In this document: positions 36,498-45,832 of the stretch, piece after piece
Layout: each line of letters starts with the position of its first letter
How positions within the stretch are numbered: position 1 is the first letter of the stretch
From: Deltaproteobacteria bacterium
GTDB taxonomy: Bacteria > Desulfobacterota > Syntrophia > Syntrophales > UBA2185
Direction of reading: 5' to 3'
Length of the DNA stretch: 64,000 nucleotides
NCBI GenBank assembly: GCA_026388545.1
Contig: JAPLJS010000107.1
Location: 1 to 64,000, forward strand
Position numbers and translations under genes: made by a program
Notes under the pieces: generated by a model
Told to the model about the DNA's origin: nothing
What the model saw: the letters and a program-made list of their open reading frames with translations, nothing else
Databases searched by the model: none

Positions 36498-36992
36498 TTA
36501 CATCAGGTATGTTTGAAGTGCTTTATAGCTGTGAAAATTGGCATCAATAAAAGATGCCCCAACATGGATACTTTCTTCGGAATCAATAACTCTGCGCGAC
36601 TCGCACGTCAAATATATCGGCCTGTTCTCATCGGGCAAAGTGAAAATTATTTCAAATTTGGATGTTTGCGGATCAGCCGATATCTCACATTTCGCATCTC
36701 TGGGGATTGTAATTTGTAAACCACCGAGGGAAATATCTCTTATTGATCCGGTATCTAACTTTGTTTCTCCTGAACCCAATTGTTTAATTAAAGCCGGGGC
36801 CAGAATATCTTTTCTCTGATACTGACGCCTCTCTTTTTTGACACCCTTAAATAACTTACTCTCGCTTACGTATCTGGTCAGGACAATTTCAATTATTGAC
36901 GATACGGACCTCTTTTCGTCTTGAGCAATTGTCGCCAGGGCTTCATGTAAATCCTTGCTCGCACGAAAACATATGATGCTGTTTTTTTTCAT
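36498..36992 (-). CDS. Ribbon-helix-helix/PilZ fusion protein
   Basis: A 164-residue protein. Residues about 5-42 look like a ribbon-helix-helix DNA-binding domain: a strand at SIICFRAS, a helix at KDLHEALATIAQDE, a turn at KRSV, then a helix at SSIIEIVLTRYV. Residues about 52-164 are a PilZ domain with both c-di-GMP motifs intact: RxxxR at R56-R60 (RQYQR) and D-x-S-x-x-G at D86, S88, G91. It is therefore a candidate c-di-GMP-responsive transcription regulator. No partner gene is adjacent on its strand. Copies of a 17-bp motif lie on both sides (35147-35521 and 37173-37189), and these are possible targets by inference only. Confidence 0.8.
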   Translation of the reverse strand: MKKNSIICFRASKDLHEALATIAQDEKRSVSSIIEIVLTRYVSESKLFKGVKKERRQYQRKDILAPALIKQLGSGETKLDTGSIRDISLGGLQITIPRDAKCEISADPQTSKFEIIFTLPDENRPIYLTCESRRVIDSEESIHVGASFIDANFHSYKALQTYLM

Positions 36993-37172
36993 AATGATCC
37001 CTTGATGTTTTTAATAAGTTTTCAACTGAAATAAGATATAGCATAAAACATGCCTGAAGAATCATTATTGCCCTGTCATTGATGATTTTCTTCGCAATCA
37101 GTTAATATGCTTCATTAAAAAAATATGGCGATAAGAAGAGAAATTTGTCGGTAATATTTCTTATGCAATAAA

Positions 37173-37189
37173 TTGTAAAAAATTCCGAC
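37173..37189 (+). promoter_or_regulatory. Fourth copy of the TTGTAARRAATNCCGAC motif
   Basis: TTGTAAAAAATTCCGAC, about 180 bp upstream of the PilZ gene start on the opposite strand and 130 bp before the cobalamin riboswitch. It matches the three copies in 35147-35521. It could be an operator or sigma-factor site; I cannot name the regulator. Confidence 0.45.
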
Positions 37190-37317
37190 AGTTTTATACC
37201 GGTGGTCAGCCAGAATCATCTCAACCGGATATTTTTGGCAGAAATACGATTCTATCCCCCGTTTTAACAAAAATACATTTATTTCTGACAAGCGATTCTC
37301 TTGACAAGCCCCTCATA

Positions 37318-37530
37318 CCTGTGTTACGCATCACTCCAACACGGGTAGTCCGGAAGGACGTGAGGGAAGGCGGTGCAAATCCGCCACGGGCCCGCCGCTG
37401 TAACCGGGGACGAAAACCGCAAGAGCCACTTTCCTCTCAGGATGGGAAGGCGCGGCAAGTAGGGAGAGCCGGAAGTCAGAAGACCTGCCTGTGAACAGAA
37501 GATAGTTTTGACCTCTGCGCGGTACAGTCA
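37318..37530 (+). ncRNA. Cobalamin riboswitch
   Basis: Upstream of cobU on the same strand. It shows the conserved core landmarks: GGTGCAAATCCGCCACGGGCCCGCCGCTGTAA-type segment (37371-37403), and the B12-box variant GCCGGAAGTCAGAAGACCTGCC (about 37468-37489). A TTGACA box lies at 37301-37306. A terminator hairpin follows at 37561-37597, so control is probably by transcription attenuation in response to adenosylcobalamin. Confidence 0.93.
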
Positions 37531-37560
37531 AAGCTGAATTCACCGGAGATGAAAAACGGC

Positions 37561-37597
37561 ATCCACGGATCAGTTAACGGTCCGTGGATTTTTTTAT
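37561..37597 (+). terminator. Attenuator terminator of the cobalamin riboswitch
   Basis: Perfect 9-bp arms ATCCACGGA / TCCGTGGAT (37561-37569, 37581-37589) followed by seven or more T residues. It is located between the aptamer and cobU. Confidence 0.85.
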
Positions 37598-37694
37598 TCG
37601 GTTACGACGAGAGAACTATTTGACGGTTCCGGTGTCCTTTCGGGACTGAATGAAGTTGGGTAACGGGTATAATAAAGTATTAAGGTAGGAGAGC

Positions 37695-38246
37695 ATGGCC
37701 AGAATCATTCTCATTACGGGGGGAAGCAGAAGCGGTAAAAGTACTTATGCCCAGGGTGTCGCCGAATCCATTTCCGGTATCAGGACTTATATTGCAACCT
37801 GTCCCTGCATCGATGAGGAAATGGAGGAACGCATACGGAAGCATAAAGAGGCACGTCAATCGTCGTCCTGGCAGACCATCGAAGAGACGACAGAACTTGC
37901 CGGCGCCCTGCAAAGAGCGAAGGCAAGCCAGGTGATCCTTGTTGACTGCCTTACGTTATGGATCAACAATCTCATGTATGAAGCTGAGCAGCAAGGGAAG
38001 GATATTACCGAGGAGGATAGTGCACGGTTGTGCAAAGAAGTCCTTGGAGTTTGTGATGATCTTCCCGGCACGGTTATTTTTGTAACCAATGAAGTAGGGC
38101 TGGGGATCATTCCCGATAATCCCGCCTCCAGGCTGTTCCGTGATATTGCGGGGCGGTGCAATCAGATCATAGCGGGTCGTGCCGATATCGTCATTTTCAT
38201 GATCAGCGGCATTCCGATAAATATTAAAGGAGAGAAAATCGAATGA
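37695..38246 (+). CDS. cobU: Adenosylcobinamide kinase/adenosylcobinamide-phosphate guanylyltransferase
   Basis: Phosphorylates adenosylcobinamide and transfers GMP to it, in the nucleotide-loop assembly of cobamides. The 183-residue protein has the P-loop GGSRSGKS (residues 9-16), the guanylylated histidine region RKHKEAR near 48, and the VDCLTLWINNLMYE segment near 87. Full length for the family. It overlaps cobT by 4 bp. Expression is controlled by the cobalamin riboswitch. Confidence 0.96.
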   Translation: MARIILITGGSRSGKSTYAQGVAESISGIRTYIATCPCIDEEMEERIRKHKEARQSSSWQTIEETTELAGALQRAKASQVILVDCLTLWINNLMYEAEQQGKDITEEDSARLCKEVLGVCDDLPGTVIFVTNEVGLGIIPDNPASRLFRDIAGRCNQIIAGRADIVIFMISGIPINIKGEKIE

Positions 38247-39307
38247 ACTTACTTGAATCGACGATTAATCAGATCGTTCCCCAGGACATGGATGCCCGTG
38301 CCCGTGCCCGGGCAAGGCTTGAACAGCTTACGATGCCCTACTGGGCGCTCGGCCGGTTGATGGATCTGGCGGAAGAATTGGCGGGGATGACGGGTGCGAT
38401 AAAGCCGCCTGTAGATCGAAAGACCGTGGTAACCATGGCAGGTGATCATGGAATTGTGGCGGCGGGTGTGAGCAAATACCCGCAGGAGGTAACCGTTCAG
38501 ATGGTGTACAACTTCGTGCGCGGTGGTGCGGGTATCAATGCCCTTGCAAGGCTTGTCGGCGCGCGGGTGGTGGTTGTCGATATGGGGGTGGCAGGCGACC
38601 TGAGTGAACTGGTTACTATGGGGAAGATTATTTCCAAACGGACAGGGGCGGGAACAAAAAATATGTTGACCGGGCCGGCTATGTCCCGTGAGGAAGCAAT
38701 TCGCTCCCTGGAAGGAGGGATTGAGGTGGCCCTGGAATTGGGTTTGGCGACTGACGTCTTCGGGACGGGCGATATGGGGATCGGCAACACTTCTTCCAGC
38801 GCCGCTATCATTAACATATTCAGCGGTTTGCCGGTTTCTGAGATCGCAGGCCGCGGTACGGGTATTGATGACAGTCAGCTTTTGCATAAAGTTGCGATGA
38901 TCGAAAAAGCCATTGAGATAAATAGACCCGATCCCGGTGACGCCCTTGATGTTCTTGCGAAAGTCGGGGGATTTGAAATCGGCGGTATAGCCGGTTTGAT
39001 TCTGGGCGCCGCCTCCATGAAAAAGCCCGTGCTTGTCGATGGATTTATCTCCACAGCCGGTGCGCTGATTGCCGCTCATTTAGCTCCGACTGCCCGTGAA
39101 TACATGATCGCTTCCCATCGAAGTATGGAGAAGGGGCATCAAATTGCCCTCGATTGCCTTGGGAAAAAACCTCTCCTGGATCTGGATCTCAGGCTCGGTG
39201 AGGGGACAGGGGCGGCGCTCTCCATGAATCTCGTAGAGGCAGCTGTCCGGATACTTACCGAAGTGGCCACCTTTGAGGAAGCGGCCGTTTCCAAGGCGGA
39301 TAAATGA
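38243..39307 (+). CDS. cobT: Nicotinate-nucleotide-dimethylbenzimidazole phosphoribosyltransferase
   Basis: Activates the lower-ligand base of cobamides. The 354-residue protein has VTMAGDHGIVAAGVSKYPQEVT near 60-82, FGTGDMGIGNTSSSAAI near 172-188, and the catalytic glutamate in LGEGTGAALS at E320. It overlaps both cobU and cobS by 4 bp, giving tight coupling. The organism may use a base other than dimethylbenzimidazole. Confidence 0.96.
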   Translation: MNLLESTINQIVPQDMDARARARARLEQLTMPYWALGRLMDLAEELAGMTGAIKPPVDRKTVVTMAGDHGIVAAGVSKYPQEVTVQMVYNFVRGGAGINALARLVGARVVVVDMGVAGDLSELVTMGKIISKRTGAGTKNMLTGPAMSREEAIRSLEGGIEVALELGLATDVFGTGDMGIGNTSSSAAIINIFSGLPVSEIAGRGTGIDDSQLLHKVAMIEKAIEINRPDPGDALDVLAKVGGFEIGGIAGLILGAASMKKPVLVDGFISTAGALIAAHLAPTAREYMIASHRSMEKGHQIALDCLGKKPLLDLDLRLGEGTGAALSMNLVEAAVRILTEVATFEEAAVSKADK

Positions 39308-40053
39308 AATCACTATTGGCATCCATCCAGTTTTTGACGGTGATCCCTTTTCCGAAGAGTTTTGTTGTGGGAGAAAGGGAACTTGAAAGATGCGTGCCGT
39401 TTTTCCCTGTCGTTGGCTTATTTATCGGAATTATCGTGGCGGTAATTGATCACATTATCGGCTTTATCCTTCCGCCGTTACCGGCAAGTGTGATCACCGT
39501 GATTGCCATGACAGGCATATCGGGTGGGCTGCACATGGATGGCCTGGCGGATACGGCAGACGGTTTTTTCAGTGCCCGGCCACGTGAAAAAGTTCTTGAA
39601 ATCATGAGAGACAGCCGGACGGGTGTCATGGGTGTCATCGCCGTAGTTTTTATGATTGTACTGAAGGTTTCTCTATTGATGTCTCTCCCCCTGCCTTTCC
39701 GTCTTGGCATCATTATCCTGATGCCTCTGGCGGGGCGATGTTCCCTGGTCATGATGATGACGGCCCTGCCCTATGTCAGGAGCGAAGGCGGCCTCGCGAC
39801 CGCTTTCGGCAGGGGAAAATCATGGTTGAATGTGTTGTGGGCATCGGCGTTTCTCGTCATGGCAGGATGGATTGTGGGACAATGGATGGGCCTTGCTGTA
39901 TGCTTTGCGGCACTTCTCACAGCGGCGCTGTTTTCAGTGTATTGTTTTCGGAAGATTGGCGGATATACCGGTGATACCCTGGGCGCCATTTGCGAGATTA
40001 CGGAGATTATCCCGGTCCTGGTGGCTGTAGCCCTGAGCAGTGTACAACTGTAG
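39304..40053 (+). CDS. cobS: Adenosylcobinamide-GDP ribazoletransferase (cobalamin synthase)
   Basis: Inner-membrane enzyme of 249 residues joining adenosylcobinamide-GDP to the activated lower ligand. It has about six hydrophobic segments and the catalytic acidic motif HMDGLADTADGFFS near residue 78, followed by MRDSRTGVMGVIA. It is the last gene of the riboswitch-controlled operon. It converges with the acyl-CoA dehydrogenase gene, with a 72-bp gap. Confidence 0.96.
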   Translation: MKSLLASIQFLTVIPFPKSFVVGERELERCVPFFPVVGLFIGIIVAVIDHIIGFILPPLPASVITVIAMTGISGGLHMDGLADTADGFFSARPREKVLEIMRDSRTGVMGVIAVVFMIVLKVSLLMSLPLPFRLGIIILMPLAGRCSLVMMMTALPYVRSEGGLATAFGRGKSWLNVLWASAFLVMAGWIVGQWMGLAVCFAALLTAALFSVYCFRKIGGYTGDTLGAICEITEIIPVLVAVALSSVQL

Positions 40054-40125
40054 TAAGACTCAGGCGGGATATAAAATGAAATCTTTGAAAATCTACCACG
40101 CTAAGTGGGGGGCAAAGTTTTATCC

Positions 40126-41682
40126 TCACATCTTCTCAAATCTCTGAAACACTTTTGTAAACTGCATCATCTCTCCTAAATCTGACATTCTGATTTTACC
40201 CGTCATGAAAGCCACTTCCGCTTTCATTTTACCCAGTTCGATATCCTGGTATACCTTGTCCGAGACTGTTACGGTACACTTTGCCTCACCCGTGATTCCG
40301 GGATCCACGGTGCATTGTCCCTTCTTGATATTTACCGTGAACGGTCCGCCTTCGGGTCCGGAGATGTCAAAATGAAATATCGTTTCCCAGTCTCCGGCCT
40401 TTTCGGGTCGAAACCGTTTCGGCAGGGATTGAATGATTTCAGCCGCCGTTTGTGGGATAGGAACGACCGGTTCTGCCTTTGTCGCTTCGGGCTGTGCTTC
40501 CTTCTTTTCCTTTCTTTCCTGAGCGGGCTGATAATCCACCTGGTCGATCATGATACGGGATATAATTTCCCTCATGATCTCGGAGGTGCCGCCGACGATC
40601 GTACCGACCCGGACATCGCGATACATCCTGGAGATCAGATATTCATCCATATAGCCATAGCCGCCGAAGAACTGGAGGCAAACATCGGCTGTCTTCTTGG
40701 CAAGCTCGCTCGTGAGGAGTTTGGCCATGGAGGAATAATCGACAGCCGTCTCGCCCTGGCTGTGGAGCCAGGCCGTGTAATAGGTGAGCTGCCGGGCCGC
40801 TTCGAGTTCCGTCTTCAAGTCTGCCAGCGCATGCCGGATAACCTGGAACTTTGCCAGGGGCCGGTTGAAAGCCTGCCGCTCTTTGATGTATTTCAGGGTC
40901 GATTCCAGTCCGAGAAAGGCGCCGCTGATGGAGCCGATGGCGCTGACCAGACGCTCCAACTGGAAGCACTCCATGATGTAATAGAATCCCCTGTTTTCTT
41001 CGCCGATCAGATTCGTGACGGGTACGCGGGCGTCTTCGAAGGTGAGTTCCCCTGTGTCGGAACAGTGCCAGCCCATCTTATGGAGTTGCCGTGATGAGAA
41101 GCCCGGTGTATCTTTGTCCACAAGTATCAGGCTGATCCCGCCTGCCCCGGCCTCAGTGTCCGTTTTTGTCGCCGTCACAATGAAATCCCCGAATACACCG
41201 TTGGTTATAAATGTCTTTGATCCGTTGATGATATAGTGATCGCCTTGCCTGACCGCCCTGGTCCGGATGGCTGCCACATCGGAGCCCGTATTCGGTTCGG
41301 TGATGGCCAGCGCTCCGATCTTCTTTCCCATGATGGAGGGGATCAGGTAATTGTGCTTCAACTCTTCACTTCCGAAACGATATATGTACTCCGCCGCCAT
41401 ATACTCATGGACGCTGACAGCGGCAGCGAATCCTCCCAGAGTGGAGCGGGGTATTTCTTCGAGAAAGACGACAGAGTAGAAGAAGTCCGCCCCCGTTCCG
41501 CCGTATTTTTCAGGGTAATTGATGCCGAGAAACCCTAAATCTCCCATCCTGTTCCAGATCGAACGGGGGATGCGTTGGTTCTTCTCCCATTCTTCCGCGT
41601 TCGGAACAACCTCCTTTTCAATAAACTGCCGCACCGTATGCCTGAACATTTCATGATCCGTGGTAAAATATAACGATCTCAT
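40126..41682 (-). CDS. Acyl-CoA dehydrogenase with C-terminal SCP2 domain
   Basis: FAD enzyme for the first beta-oxidation step, 518 residues from the ATG at 41682 (GGAG five bases upstream; a GTG two codons earlier is also open). Residues 1-380 give the complete acyl-CoA dehydrogenase fold: FEKEVVPNAEEWE-like start, ALAITEPNTGSDVAAI, FGGYGYMDEYLISRMYRDVRV, and IVGGTSEIMREII. After a Lys/Glu/Pro/Ala linker (about 385-410), the last 105 residues are an SCP2/sterol-carrier domain (IFHFDISGPEGGPFTVNI...). The fusion suggests lipid-substrate delivery. It is the last gene of the fad run. Confidence 0.92.
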   Translation of the reverse strand: MRSLYFTTDHEMFRHTVRQFIEKEVVPNAEEWEKNQRIPRSIWNRMGDLGFLGINYPEKYGGTGADFFYSVVFLEEIPRSTLGGFAAAVSVHEYMAAEYIYRFGSEELKHNYLIPSIMGKKIGALAITEPNTGSDVAAIRTRAVRQGDHYIINGSKTFITNGVFGDFIVTATKTDTEAGAGGISLILVDKDTPGFSSRQLHKMGWHCSDTGELTFEDARVPVTNLIGEENRGFYYIMECFQLERLVSAIGSISGAFLGLESTLKYIKERQAFNRPLAKFQVIRHALADLKTELEAARQLTYYTAWLHSQGETAVDYSSMAKLLTSELAKKTADVCLQFFGGYGYMDEYLISRMYRDVRVGTIVGGTSEIMREIISRIMIDQVDYQPAQERKEKKEAQPEATKAEPVVPIPQTAAEIIQSLPKRFRPEKAGDWETIFHFDISGPEGGPFTVNIKKGQCTVDPGITGEAKCTVTVSDKVYQDIELGKMKAEVAFMTGKIRMSDLGEMMQFTKVFQRFEKM

Positions 41683-41720
41683 AAACACTCCTTTTCCCTT
41701 GCACCTTGTTCCTTGTCCCT

Positions 41721-43520
41721 TTAACCTTCCGTATACATACTATCAAGAAGGTCTTTGTATCGCTCCTCAACAACCCTTTTTTTCAGTTTCATCGTTGGGG
41801 TCATTTCACCGCCTTCGATGGAAAAAGGCTCCTGAAGGATACGGAAATACTTGACCTGCATAAACCGCGGAAGCTGATCGTTCGTCCGGTCCACCTCTTT
41901 TTGTACTTTTTCCGCGATCAGGGGATGATTGATCAATTCCGGCCAGGGGCAATCTTTAATCCCATGATACTCGGCTGTCGCCTTAACGGCGTTTTGATCC
42001 AGCACCAGAAGTGCTGTGAGATAATTGCGCCGATCGCCATGGACGTAGGCCATCTCGATATGCCTGCCGCCGAGAAGCAGGTTTTCGATGGGAGCCGGTG
42101 CGATATTCTTGCCGCTTGAGGTAATAATAAGCTGCTTTTTCCGATCCGTAATGATTATCCGGCCTTCCTCATTAATTTCCCCGATATCGCCTGTCCGGTA
42201 AAATCCGTCGGGAGTGAATGTAGCTTTTGTTTCCTCCGGGTTTCGCCAGTATTCCCTGAAGACATTGGGGCCTTTCACTTCTAACTCACCGTCCGGGGCG
42301 ACACGCACTTCAACACCGGGAAGAGGCTTTCCCACCGTGCCGAAGCGGTAGTCATAGGGACTATTAAGCGTAGATGGAGTTGTCGCTTCCGTGGCTCCCC
42401 ATCCTTCCATGATCAGGATACCCATGGCATCGAAGAACTCTGCAACCTCTTTGCTGAGGGGCGCCCCGCCGGAGACGCAGAATTCTAATTGCCCGCCGAA
42501 GGATCCCTTTACTTTTTTGAAGAGGAGGGCATCTGCCAGGCGATGGCATATTGTAAGATACCATGGGAGAGGATGCCCGAGCATTTTGGAGCGCCCCACT
42601 TTTTTTCCTATACCCAGAGCCCAGAAGAAAATTGCCTTTCTGACAGGAGAGGCTGATCGGACGCCCTGGGTGATCCTGGCATGAATCTTTTCAAAGACAC
42701 GGGGAACGGCAACGAAGAAATTAGGCTTAACCTCCCGGAAATTTTCAAGAAGTTTATCGAGACTTTCAGCGTAGGCGATACAAATTCCCATGGAGAGAAG
42801 CATGTAATAACCGGCAAAACGCTCAAAGGCATGGGCAAGGGGAAGAAAACTGATGTTGCGTTTCAGTTTGCCGGTATCCTGTACATGCTCAATGAGTATT
42901 TCGATTGTTTTGATGTAATTATTGTGGGTGAGGACGACACCCTTCGGGTTTCCGGTTGTTCCGCTTGTATAGATAATGCACATGGTGTCTTCGCCTCTGA
43001 TATGTTCGGCGAGTCCATGGATTCTTGCAATCGCTTCCGGTGAAGGCTCTTCCTGCAGAAGCTCTGAAAAGGGTAAAACCCAGGAAGAATGGCTCCCGGA
43101 GAAGGGTTCGGTAAAAACAAAGACATTTTTGACGCTGGGAATTGTATCCCTGACGGCAAGGATTTTTTCGAGCTGGAGATTATCCTCTACAAAGAGGAAG
43201 GAAGCGTCCAGGTTTTGAATGATAAATGCGGCTTCGTCGGAGAGAGAAGAGGCGTAAATTGCCGAATTGACGGCGCCGGCTAAAAGCGCCCCCGTATCGG
43301 CCTCGGCCCATTCCGGGCGGTTTTGTGAAAAGATGGCTATCCGGTCGCCGGGCTGGAGGCCCTTCTTCATCAAGCCGGAAGCCACGCGAAAACAGATGTC
43401 TTTGAATTCACCGTAGGATATGGTCCGGTAATATCCTACGGATTTGAACATTAAAGCCGGGGCCTGGGCATACCGGGAAAAGCTATTCAAGAGAACCTGA
43501 TTAAAATTTTTGAATGTCAT
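41721..43520 (-). CDS. AMP-forming long-chain acyl-CoA synthetase
   Basis: Activates fatty acids to acyl-CoA using ATP. About 599 residues from the ATG at 43520 with GAGG upstream; a TTG six codons earlier is open but less likely. Landmarks: the P-loop-like YTSGTTGNPKGVVLTHNN near 185, GWGATEATTPS, YRTGDIGEINEEGRIIITDRKK near 445, and the catalytic-lysine region TSSGKNIAP. It sits 38 bp upstream of the acyl-CoA dehydrogenase in the same operon. Length and order agree with FACL-type enzymes. It is probably involved in feeding fatty acids to the adjacent beta-oxidation enzymes. Confidence 0.93.
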   Translation of the reverse strand: MTFKNFNQVLLNSFSRYAQAPALMFKSVGYYRTISYGEFKDICFRVASGLMKKGLQPGDRIAIFSQNRPEWAEADTGALLAGAVNSAIYASSLSDEAAFIIQNLDASFLFVEDNLQLEKILAVRDTIPSVKNVFVFTEPFSGSHSSWVLPFSELLQEEPSPEAIARIHGLAEHIRGEDTMCIIYTSGTTGNPKGVVLTHNNYIKTIEILIEHVQDTGKLKRNISFLPLAHAFERFAGYYMLLSMGICIAYAESLDKLLENFREVKPNFFVAVPRVFEKIHARITQGVRSASPVRKAIFFWALGIGKKVGRSKMLGHPLPWYLTICHRLADALLFKKVKGSFGGQLEFCVSGGAPLSKEVAEFFDAMGILIMEGWGATEATTPSTLNSPYDYRFGTVGKPLPGVEVRVAPDGELEVKGPNVFREYWRNPEETKATFTPDGFYRTGDIGEINEEGRIIITDRKKQLIITSSGKNIAPAPIENLLLGGRHIEMAYVHGDRRNYLTALLVLDQNAVKATAEYHGIKDCPWPELINHPLIAEKVQKEVDRTNDQLPRFMQVKYFRILQEPFSIEGGEMTPTMKLKKRVVEERYKDLLDSMYTEG

Positions 43521-43558
43521 AGGGACCTCAACTTCCAAATCGTTATCACCCGGTAGCT

Positions 43559-45679
43559 TTACGCATAGAAATGCTGATTCTTTGCCTCGCGGTCACGGAG
43601 TATCTGCGCCGGGGTAAATCTCTGTCCGCATTGCCGTTCCAGTTTCTCAAGAAGGGAAAGAATCTTCGGGAGCCCCAGGCTGTCTATAAAACGGAAAGGT
43701 CCCCCGAGAAAAGGGGGAAAGCCCAGCCCGAAAACGGCGCCGATATCGCCATCCCGCGGTGATTGCAGGATACCTTCCTGAAGACAGAGGGCCGCCTCAT
43801 TTACCATGACGAGGGATAAGCGGTTCTGGATCATCGGCAAGTCGAACTTTCTCCGCTTCGGTCCACCGAAGAAGGAATAGATCTCTTCGTTAACTTCCTT
43901 CTTTTTCCTGCTTGCCGGATTACCGTAGAGATAAAATCCCCGGTTGTTTTTCCGTCCTTTGTAGCCGGCTGCAAAGAGCCTTGCCATGGCTGTATTCGGT
44001 GTACCGCCTCTGGCAATGAAGAGCGGGCTCAGGACATTTGAAACATGCGCTCCCACATCAATTCCGACCTCATCCAAAAGCGCGATGGGTCCGACGGGAT
44101 AACCGAACTGGCGCATTGCCCTGTCGATTTCTTTAATGTCGCCGCCTTCATCAAGAAGCTCTAAAGCTTCGTTCAAAAGGGGCGCCAGGATGCGTGTTGT
44201 GTAAAAACCGGGCCCGTCGTTCACGACGATGACCGTCTTTCCCTGCCGGATGCCCACGTCAAGCGCCGTCGCCCTGACCCAGTCCGCCGTTTTTTCCGTG
44301 ACGATGATCTCCAGGAGCGGCATCCTGGGAACGGGTGAAAAGTAGTGCATCCCGATGACCTGTTCAGGGCGTTTCGCTGCCGCGGCAATGCTCCCGATGG
44401 GAAGCGAGGAGGTATTGCTGGCAAAGATCGCATCCTCTCTTGTAACAGCTTCTGTCTCCGCGAGAATGCTCCTCTTGATATCCAGGTCCTCGAAAACCGC
44501 CTCGATGATGAGATCCGCCCTTTCGAAATCTCGATAGTCAACGGTTCCCGTAATCCGGCTTAAGGTAAGGTCCCGCTGGAAGGGTGAAAGAGCTTTCTTT
44601 TTTACCTTGCCGTCCATATCCTGCCAGATCGCCTTTTCTCCCTGCCCGACGGCCTCGTAACTGATGTCCTTGAGAAGAACCTCCATACCGTTTGTGACGC
44701 TTATATTAGCGATCCCCGATCCCATGAGTCCTGCTCCCAGAATGCCGATTTTCTTGACTGGACGTACCCGATCTTTAAGGGGATTCTTTTTCAGGGCCGT
44801 CATGCTCAAAAATATCTGCACCAGCTCCCGGGACTGTGGGCTTACCATGAGCTCGCCAAATTTTTTTGTTTCCGCTTCGAGCCCTGCTTCCAGACCTTTT
44901 TCCATTCCCGCTTGTACACATTCAATAATTTTGAAGGGGGCAGGATAGTTTCCCCACGTCTGTTTTTGAACCAGCTCCTTTGCCTTTTTGTAAACGACGT
45001 TTCGGCTGAAGGATGTGCTTTCCAATAGTTTAGCCAGGAAGGGTTGTCTTTTTTTGCGCTCCGGAGGGTGATCGGCAAGTTCGAGGGCGACCTTTTTTGC
45101 CGCCTGGAGAAGGCCATAAGGATGGATGAGATCGTCCACAAGCCCCATTTTCTTCGCCTGTTGGGGGTAGATATTTTTCCCCGTGAGCATCATATCAAGA
45201 GCGGCCTGTAATCCGATAAGGCGCGGGAGACGCTGGGTACCCCCTCCGCCGGGGAGGAGCCCCAACTTTACTTCCGGCAGGGCAAGAACCGTCTTTGGAT
45301 CATCACTGGCGATGCGGTAATGGCAGGCCAGGGCCACTTCGAGGCCACCCCCGAGGGTTGCCCCGTGAAGGGCTGCCACAATAGGTTTGGGAAAAGCCGC
45401 CATCCGGTTCAAAAGGACATGCCCCTGACGGCTCAGCATTTCTGCTTCTTCAGGACTTTTCATATCTTTGAATTTTTCGATGTCTGCACCGGCGATGAAG
45501 TTGTCCGGTTTCCGGCTGATCAGGACGACCCCTTTGACTGTCTCGTCATCTTCGAGATTGTTAAGGATTGTTGTGAATGTATCCACGAGGTCGAGGGATA
45601 TTGTATTGACCTTCTCGCCCGGCTGATCCAACCAGACTATTGCCACACCGTTTTCTTTCTCGATCTGTGTGTCGGGCAT
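43559..45679 (-). CDS. Bifunctional enoyl-CoA hydratase/3-hydroxyacyl-CoA dehydrogenase (FadB/FadJ type)
   Basis: Carries out steps two and three of beta-oxidation, 706 residues from the ATG at 45679 (GGAGG upstream; a start nine codons earlier is possible). The N-terminal crotonase domain has both catalytic glutamates, in [11 protein letters not shown] and [16 protein letters not shown]. The central NAD domain starts [17 protein letters not shown] near 311, with the catalytic histidine in [12 protein letters not shown]. Two C-terminal dehydrogenase domains follow. It lies 39 bp from the ligase gene. The thiolase gene is upstream across a CCCCCTTT repeat. Confidence 0.95.
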   Translation of the reverse strand: MPDTQIEKENGVAIVWLDQPGEKVNTISLDLVDTFTTILNNLEDDETVKGVVLISRKPDNFIAGADIEKFKDMKSPEEAEMLSRQGHVLLNRMAAFPKPIVAALHGATLGGGLEVALACHYRIASDDPKTVLALPEVKLGLLPGGGGTQRLPRLIGLQAALDMMLTGKNIYPQQAKKMGLVDDLIHPYGLLQAAKKVALELADHPPERKKRQPFLAKLLESTSFSRNVVYKKAKELVQKQTWGNYPAPFKIIECVQAGMEKGLEAGLEAETKKFGELMVSPQSRELVQIFLSMTALKKNPLKDRVRPVKKIGILGAGLMGSGIANISVTNGMEVLLKDISYEAVGQGEKAIWQDMDGKVKKKALSPFQRDLTLSRITGTVDYRDFERADLIIEAVFEDLDIKRSILAETEAVTREDAIFASNTSSLPIGSIAAAAKRPEQVIGMHYFSPVPRMPLLEIIVTEKTADWVRATALDVGIRQGKTVIVVNDGPGFYTTRILAPLLNEALELLDEGGDIKEIDRAMRQFGYPVGPIALLDEVGIDVGAHVSNVLSPLFIARGGTPNTAMARLFAAGYKGRKNNRGFYLYGNPASRKKKEVNEEIYSFFGGPKRRKFDLPMIQNRLSLVMVNEAALCLQEGILQSPRDGDIGAVFGLGFPPFLGGPFRFIDSLGLPKILSLLEKLERQCGQRFTPAQILRDREAKNQHFYA

Positions 45680-45731
45680 TGCCGCCTCCATTGTCACTTT
45701 TGTCATTAATTATGAAAATAGAATTTGTTGC

Positions 45732-45816
45732 TAATCCCCCCTTAATAAAGGGGGGCTGGGGGGATTTGTTCAGCCACGTAAAATCCCCCTGCATCCCCCT
45801 TTACAAAAGGGGGAGT
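45732..45816. repeat. CCCCCTTT/AAAGGGGG palindromic intergenic repeat
   Basis: Second copy of the element seen at 13975-14097: AATCCCCCC-TTAATAA-GGGGGG and a further pair (CCCCCTTTACAAAAGGGGG, 45796-45814). It lies between the thiolase and the bifunctional enzyme genes, and could attenuate the transcript between the two parts of the cluster. Confidence 0.8.
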
Positions 45817-45832
45817 TTAATTAGCAAGTTTT

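Noticed and set aside
38249-39079. A 276-codon minus-strand frame opposite cobT
   Set aside because: Shadow of cobT, rich in His/Arg/Asn and without domain.
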